A program made the position numbers and the translations under genes. DNA of 64,000 nucleotides, from NCBI RefSeq assembly GCF_003073045.1, contig NC_037594.1:18172927-18236926 (forward strand), given 5' to 3'. Positions 57,345 to 64,000 of the stretch are shown here, piece by piece; the stretch's first letter is position 1; every line of letters begins with the position of its first letter. This stretch comes from Pomacea canaliculata. Lineage: Eukaryota; Mollusca; Gastropoda; Architaenioglossa; Ampullariidae. Below the pieces are notes generated by a model. That model was not told where the DNA came from and ran no database searches. It was given only the letters and a program-made list of their open reading frames with translations.

Positions 57345-60300
57345 CTGTGCTCATGCAATGGGCGAGTGCCTAGACCGTTGTAGACATGCGCACAGAGTCG
57401 ATTCTAGCAAGTGCGGAGGTCTACAAAGATAATACATGTCTACGAAGTCAAAACGAGTGTTATTTTTTTTACTTCCCTTCGTTTTTCCGTCCCTTTGTTC
57501 CAACGATTGAGTGAAAAAATATTTAAACCTCGAGCGCCCTTGTTTATTCTTTGCGCCGGAAGAAAGCACGACTTGAATATGTCACTGTGCGCCTTTGTAA
57601 TGGCGGCTACAGACGATCGCTTCCAACCTAAGGAAAAAAATGTCCACATGGCTTTCTTTGTAGTGGTGGGTGTGTGAGGGAAAGAGTGTACCGGTTGAAA
57701 CATGGTCCTTTTCCATGAAATTCGAAACTTTTCAATACCGATTCTCACAGACTTTCATAGCTTATTTTATTGTCAGGTCCTGATGTGACTTGTAGACTCC
57801 AAAGGTTGACTATGCGCGCTGAGCGTGACATCAGCTCAGGACAATAAACTGTAGCAACCTGAAACATTCCGACACACAAGGGACTGTAAGTGCCTCTGCC
57901 CTTTACCCCTCCGAACCCAACCCCACACCTCACCCACCCCACACACATCTCATTCCAAGCTTTCGACCCACGGACATCTCGCGCTTCAAGACAGCGAAGG
58001 GGAGCACGAGGCTGTGGAGAACTCCCTCCCGCTACCTGCTCGCCAGTGAAGGGCATGTCCTTCCCAACCTCAACCCTGAAGCCTGAAGCGTCACCGTGAC
58101 GCAATCAACTCAACCCTGCAGTGACGTCACGATCTTTGAATGCTTCCGGGTTAATGAAAGCAGTTGTCTACCTGCCGGCAGTTTTGATGGGGAAAGGTTA
58201 ACAAACTAACCTCTGACCTCCCTTTCCCACTCTCCCATTCACCTCCATCTCTTGACGAGCCACGAGGATGCAGTGCTCGAGGTGTGCGCGCGTACAATCA
58301 AACTGACAGTTGGCTGCCACGCGCCAGACAGACTTCTGACACCTGACGCGCTGCGCCATGGGAAGGGCCGTCAGCCCGGGAGTTTTCTGAGCGCAAACTT
58401 TGTCTTTTGGAGTCTGGGAGGGAAGGGGAATGTGGGGGAGTAGGGGTTGGGAAGAGCTGTCGGGGGGAGGCTGATGTCGAGAGGCGATGCGGCGGCCTCG
58501 GTGGTTAGTGGCGGAGGGGTAGCTGTTCATCACACACGTGTTCGTGTAGTTGCGAGGAAGGAGAGAGAAAGGGAAGTGACAGCCCTTGAATCCATTTTTT
58601 GTCTTCCCTGGAGAGTAATGCGAGCGGTTGTGGTTCTTGTATACAGTGCCCCCTGTTAACTTCGGGTGCTCTGCTAGCGACATCTACAATCGCTTCTGCT
58701 GCCCTTGGATTTGCTTGAACAGGCAGATAGAGACAGGACCGACCACAACTGTCATCCTCATCCTCATCATCATCTTCATCATTTTGTGAATTGACGAGCC
58801 TTGAAGAAAGCCAGTCGTACTCGACTCAAGTAAGTGTCGTATAGTATGAAGTCTACAACCTGCTTTGTGAAAGGGCCGGGTATGTATGTGCAGCTTTTGT
58901 TCTCCATCTTTGTTGCTAGTGGGGTCCACACATCCACCACACAGTCACGTGCTGCATGCTGTCAGTTGGAGAGCACGGTCTCCATCCTCGCCTGTCGGCA
59001 CATGCAGTCATGTCATTCACTGCACACTGCTCACAAAGCTGTGAGTAAACAACCACAGACTGGCTCTTCTGTCGAGAGTCTTTCAACATCGTGTTGCTAT
59101 TAGCAACCAACGGTAGCCACCCATTAACAAACGTTTATTGCTGTGAGTTTTTCTCTCTCTTCTTCTTTTTATTATTTGTCGTGTTCGTGGTGGGAAACAT
59201 GGAGCTACCCCTACAATTATTACCGACAACAAAAAAATTCTTTCTGGGTCCAAATTCACAAAGAAACAATACAGCCATGCTCTTCGCGCATCACTGATAA
59301 AAGCAGAGCAGCTTGTGTGAACGAAATAACGATTTTAATGTTACTTCGTGGATTTTCTTTATTATTTTTTTTTATCATGGAGTTAGAAACATTGTTGTGC
59401 TGCCAGCCAAAGAGAATGAGCTTAGCCTTTCGTCCTGACGAGACAGAAAATAGCTGCTTTAGTGATGAGGCTACACTTTTCTACAGGGGAGGGAAGTATT
59501 CTGCTCTTTTTAAATTTTTAACGTACGTACAAGGTGGTGCGCACACACGCGCTTGCGCATGCACGCAGGAAGTGATGTCACATGTGGCAGGTTATTGGAT
59601 CAGATGCTGGATTCTCATAGGATATAACTGAATGTAGAGGATGCTTGCAGAGCTTTTTCCTGTCGCTGCTGTCAACTTTAATTATCAATTCTGCAGCTCC
59701 GGTTAAAAAAAAAACAACAGGAAAATCAAGAGAGAAGAGAGACAACAGGACATGCAAAAAAAAAGGAATAAAGATGACGAGAGAAGAGTGAGAATTAGGA
59801 GATACAGAAAAAAAGGAAGACCCCTAGAGAGACAAGAGTGGTGGTGGTGATGGCGGGAAGTGGGGAGTAGACGAGGATGAAAAAGTTCTGGCAAGTGTAG
59901 GGGGAGAGATTCCAGTCTTTCTAGTCTGTAAGCTGTAAAGAACGGCGGCCATGTTGCTCTGTGCATGCTGTGCATAGCAGGGTAAACAGGGTGAGCAGGG
60001 TGAGCAGGGTAAGCAGGGTAAGCCTGGGAGACGCCGTAGGAAGGCGAGGACGACAAAGTGGAGACAGACTCTGATCCTAGGCTACCCTCGCGCACCCAAC
60101 AAACTCTCGTTTGCCGCAGCTTTCATAATTGAAATGTCGCACATTGTTCGGTGGGCTTATCGCGATGCCTGAATATGTCACAACTCATTTATTACAGTAT
60201 TAGGGGCAGCATATGTACATCTCTCTTCTTCTCCTTCTCTCTCTCTCCTTCTCTTTCTCTCTCTCTGATACAATTTTGATGATCATCTGTCTGGGGTGTA

Positions 60301-62270
60301 TATTTGCCGGCGGTAGGAAGTGGGGATGGGGAGAGAGGGAGTGAAAAAGAAGAAATTGTGTGGAATGTAGACGGTATGTAGAGCACGTGCATGCCGAGAG
60401 TTTCATTCTACCAGTGACATAGCGGTAGGTTACATAGATGGTTATGCCAGCTTTTCATCACAGTTGCTTGCCCATCAAATGTGGCCGCATATTTCAGTCC
60501 AAATTGGTTTCACGGGAAATGTTTTAAATTGGAGTAAGAGCGATAGCAATTATCATGCAACCGAACCAGATCGGCTCTATGACCCAGTGACTAGTCTTTC
60601 TAGTATTGCGGGGCGTAAAATATCTGCCTTCTACGGACCTCGTAAACTTTGAGATGAGAGAGCATTGCAGATGCTGGCTGTGGCGACATTCTTGCAGGTA
60701 ATTCAAAACACGGGTTGGATCATGGAAATTGGATCAGGCTAACCTGGCGTGGTCTTTAAAGAAGAAATGTCCTATCTGCTTCAAGCCCCGTGATACCAGC
60801 GTCCTCGATAAAGAAATGTCAGCTTTGCTGGAGGTCAGACATTGGCTAGAGCTGAGTAATGAGGCCAGAGGAACCAGTTACTTTTATCCAAATGTCTGCT
60901 GTATCCCTGTGTGGTGCACATGGCTGGGAAGATTTCAGTCATCCATGCGAATGCTTTTTAGGCGACAGATGCTTGTACTCGTGCTAGTTGTACTATGAAA
61001 ATGGAATGTTTGCTTAAAGAGAGAAAGGGATGGGATCTTTTATTACTGGCTCGAGCAAACCTCAAAAAGCCGAGAATCACTTCTAAGTCGAGAGCTTTAA
61101 GGTTAAGGGTAGGGGAGATGATCATGAAGGTAGTGCCAGTAGTCGCAGTGAATGGTCATGGAGTAGCCACTAGCGTCAGAGCGGATTTCTCAAGACGTAG
61201 CTAACTGCTGGTTGCATCAACCACATCTGAAAGAATTCAGAGGGTTCCTGCACACTGCAGGGTACCAGGCACTATACCAGCAGACGATTCTGCAAGCGAG
61301 AACATTATCCTTGACCGTAGTTTATGACGTCACCGACACCTGACCCAGGGCTGTGACGTCGTTGACAGCATGCTGAAGTTTGTCTTTACTTACTTTATGC
61401 CTTAGAACCATCTGTAGGGACTCACCCACAACTGAATACAACCATAGAACACGACGCCACAAAAAAAGGAAAGAAAAAAAAAATGAAAAAACCCCGAATG
61501 GATAAATTAATAAAGGGAAACGAACTCTTACGATGCTCAAACATTACAGACCAAGCACTGAGTCTCCGAGTCTGTTTGAGGACAATACACAGCAGGTGCT
61601 AACTCACAGAGCAGGTCATCAGAGCAAGTAAGTGGCACAATAAATGAACACGAAAGTCAGACCTTTGGGGAAACCTGTCTTGTGTTAACTCGGGTCCTTG
61701 ACAGGTAGCGTAGAGACTCACCTGTGAGAAGACAATGCATCTCCCTCCCCATTTTGTTTGTTTGGGAGGAGGAACGAGAAACAAAACAGTCATCGAAGCA
61801 ATCATTGACAGTTTTCTTCCAGATTCAGTTTCACCATCAGGTCGTGCAGGCTGCTGATTGGTGACACCCCATGACGCGTGCCAACAGGTGGCGAGAGAAT
61901 TCATCCTTAATTTATCCTTTCCCATCCCTGGAGTCGATCCATTCACCGTATTATATCCCTTTTATTCACACTGGTGTGGACACACGCAATGCTTACATCT
62001 GCAAATTTCTATTTTTTCTGGATCCACGCGACGGTGTTCATTGTAGCATGCTTGTCATCGCGTGCGCCATTTTCTATTTTAAGGTAGTGAACAAATGAAA
62101 CAGCTCCTACTACAGCTCGCGCATGTTTGTGTTGTGTACCTAACCTTTCTTGTCGTTTGCTGTTTCTGCAACCGGAGGCCGTTAAATAACTTGCACAATC
62201 TTTCAGAGGCCGTTAAATAACTTGCACGAGCTTGAAAGACATTTAAGTGCTGCTGCGTTGTTCTGAATAA
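57345..62270. other. No convincing gene; scattered promoter-like features
   Basis: 57550-58700 is richer in G+C and has a TGACGTCA palindrome at 58122-58129. A possible 5' exon ends ACTCAA before GTAAGTG at about 58829. TGACGTCA recurs at 61325. A 9-base GGGTGAGCA-type tandem run lies at 59985-60020. None could be tied to a coding exon. Confidence 0.35.
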
Positions 62271-64000
62271 ATAGGATTTATGTGCACCAGAACTGCCGCG
62301 ATATCGCGAGAGCTGGGCGAGAGCAGCACTACCAAGCTGAAACGTTACACCACGTCACGTCCTGCTGGCGGTTTAAAAGCATCCCTGAGGATCAGGGGAG
62401 GGGAGGGAAGTAGGGAGTCTCCGCATGGCGGCGCCGACGAAAGATATGTGACGGGGAGAGAGAGTGCAGCAGAGACATCTTGTTGCCTTTAAAAAAAATT
62501 AAAAAATAATAACAACAACAACAACAACAACCGCCAAAGGACTGTACAGCTGAGATACCATCTCCGGGCAGGACCTGGATGGGGAAGAGAAGGTTGATGA
62601 AAAAGTTTTGATGTCTGCTTTATGATAACTTTGGAAACAGGAAATGCACGGCGCGATAACATCTGCACCATCCGGGGACTTTCCACAGACAGATGCTGTA
62701 TTTAATATTAGTTTTACTTTCTTGTAGCATTCCCCAACCCCATCGCCGGCACTTGTACTCGAAATGTGCGTGTTCTGGCTGGTCGCTTCCAGAAAGCTTG
62801 ATCAGTCAGTGACGTCACCACGTTGTGTCGCAGCAAACTCTCGGGGTCCTCTCGCGTTAACACGGACTTGTCTCGCGAGAACACAGGAAAGAGCTGGGAA
62901 TCGGATTTTTCCCTCACACACGCGCGCCTGTCAGCGGTCTTTTAAACACTGAACGCGCTTACACAGGAAGTTGAAAGGTTGCTCTAGATGTGGGCGATAA
63001 CAGATGAAGGTAGTGACAATGACGATGATGTGAACAATACTGCTGTCACTGTTCACCATTACACAGTTGCTAGAATGAACACTAGTCACTGTACCTCCCA
63101 GTCATTTCACTGAAAGTTTATTACACAGGTGTGGACTGTTCGACCATTGCCCTGTACGCGGTATAGCAGGTCTTTGATCCAGTTAGCCACTCATGGATGT
63201 TTCAGGAAACGATTTTCGAGTTATCTCCTCCATGCAATTTTTTTTTTCCCTCGCGAAGTGACGCACATCACATACTCAATGTTTTGTCCATCTGCCTGCG
63301 CCAAGCCTGCCTCTCAGAGAGGAGCGGGTGTGCACCCGGCTGTTAACCCTGAAGAGATGCAATCTGCACGTGCAAAGTTGCGCAGCCAAGAACGCTAACT
63401 TCCGCTCTTGACCTCAGCCTGATAAGAGGACATTCGAAGGAAGGAATAACCCGCTCGGCGCTTGTTCTCTTGGCACAAGTGCGGCCCTTTGAGAAGTGAA
63501 CTGTGACCCCGCGATAAAGGCTAAAGGGCGTGTTTACCGTGGAGATAGGAAGGGAACAACAGAGTTAGTCAGTCGGACGTGGGTGGCTGCTTTGAGATTA
63601 GTTCTCCAATGTTTGTTTAGCTCATCCCGACTATCACTCTTGTTCTTTCCAGAATGATCGTCTTTTTCTGAGTTGCAAGGACCTGACAGAGAGTGGGGAT
63701 TGACGGACGCAATCATCTGTTTATTTTGCGTTGTTGCCATGGGAACTGTATGCAACCCTACCCCAGGACGTGCGAGGAGGTAAATAATTACTACCTGTTC
63801 ATAGAGTAAAGACACAAACTGAAGTAATGAGAACGCATGGCATGATCATCAAATCATCTCGCAGGTAGCAGTAGAAGGGGAAAAGAAGAGGAATAAAAAA
63901 AAAATAAATAAAATAAAAAATTGGCAGACAACCCAGGAAAGTGTGGCATGACCTTTTCTTCAGTCAATCCCAGAGAATGGCGGGGAAACGGGAAACTCAG
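62271..64000. other. GC-richer stretch, possible promoter region of a gene beyond the window
   Basis: 62280-62460 and 62790-62960 hold CpG clusters, an ATGGCGGCG at about 62424 and a TGACGTCA at 62810-62817. A (CAA)n run is at 62510-62530. No coding exon was recognised on either strand. Confidence 0.3.

Noticed and set aside
56779-57432. A 217-codon open frame with TDTIIHSPP repeats
   Set aside because: It is produced by the 30-bp minisatellite, and equally long frames exist in the other plus frames. There is no conserved domain.
58198-58683. A 161-codon minus-strand open frame in a GC-richer region
   Set aside because: No recognisable domain, no splice-site context and no codon bias that I can see. 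Kept only as part of a possible regulatory stretch.
59703-60095. A 130-codon minus-strand frame with YPAYPAHPAHP repeats
   Set aside because: The repeat comes from a short GGGTGAGCA-type tandem run and the rest is a poly-pyrimidine translation. No homology recognised.
1-64000. CRISPR arrays, operons, ribosome binding sites
   Set aside because: The window is eukaryotic. The regular repeats present are mini- and microsatellites without spacer structure.

Overview
This is eukaryotic nuclear DNA: AT-rich, intron-rich and full of microsatellites and DNA transposons. The only recognisable host genes form a plus-strand tandem array of ISG12/IFI6-IFI27-like genes (the Ifi-6-16 family). The array runs from about 1.5 kb to 54.5 kb. 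A lophotrochozoan, most likely a gastropod mollusc, fits best. That placement is an inference from the style of the family expansion and the transposon content, and no species marker was seen.

Every unit shares two 3' exons. IFI-A is glycine-rich and hydrophobic, with a GFGAGGIAAGS-like core. IFI-B is hydrophobic, carries an LQSIGAAG-like motif, and often ends in a low-complexity or charged tail. The A-to-B junction is always phase 2. The 5' ends fall into two classes. Class I has a TATA-box promoter, a non-coding first exon and a phase-0 IFI-A exon, with an IQ-motif/coiled-coil exon in gene 1. It comprises gene 1 (12116-14759), gene 9 (53171-54164) and a decayed relic (1480-3640). Class II has a CACGTG promoter, a five-codon exon 1 (MASSK/MACTK/MDFAK type), a signal-peptide-like exon 2 ending in phase 1, an optional LDL-receptor class A (LDLa) exon that is phase 1 at both ends, then IFI-A and IFI-B. 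Genes 3 and 4 lack LDLa. Genes 6, 7 and 8 carry it. Gene 2 and gene 5 have damaged front ends.

Layout: 1-3.6 kb relic unit. 6.0-9.6 kb, an ISL2EU/Harbinger-like transposon with a THAP transposase. 9.7-15.9 kb gene 1. 16.1-18.1 kb, a chimeric remnant peppered with hAT-like and pogo-like elements. 20.2 kb, a tRNA-derived SINE. 20.4-24.3 kb gene 2. 25.0-28.0 kb gene 3. 30.2-34.5 kb gene 4 with three decayed extra IFI-A exons. 35.1 kb, an orphan promoter. 36.1-37.7 kb pseudogene 5. 39.6-42.5 kb gene 6. 43.3-46.4 kb gene 7. 48.0-51.2 kb gene 8. 51.8-54.5 kb gene 9. From 54.5 to 64 kb I see no convincing gene, only minisatellites and GC-richer, CRE-containing stretches that may be promoters of genes outside the window.

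The genes look like a birth-and-death innate-immunity family. Copies are made by unequal exchange, front and back exons are mixed between classes, and accessory domains (IQ, LDLa, Ser/Thr or Lys/Asp tails) are swapped onto the same two-helix glycine-rich core. The most notable system is the predicted secreted LDLa-ISG12 proteins. I know of no described family with that architecture, but a database search is needed to confirm it.
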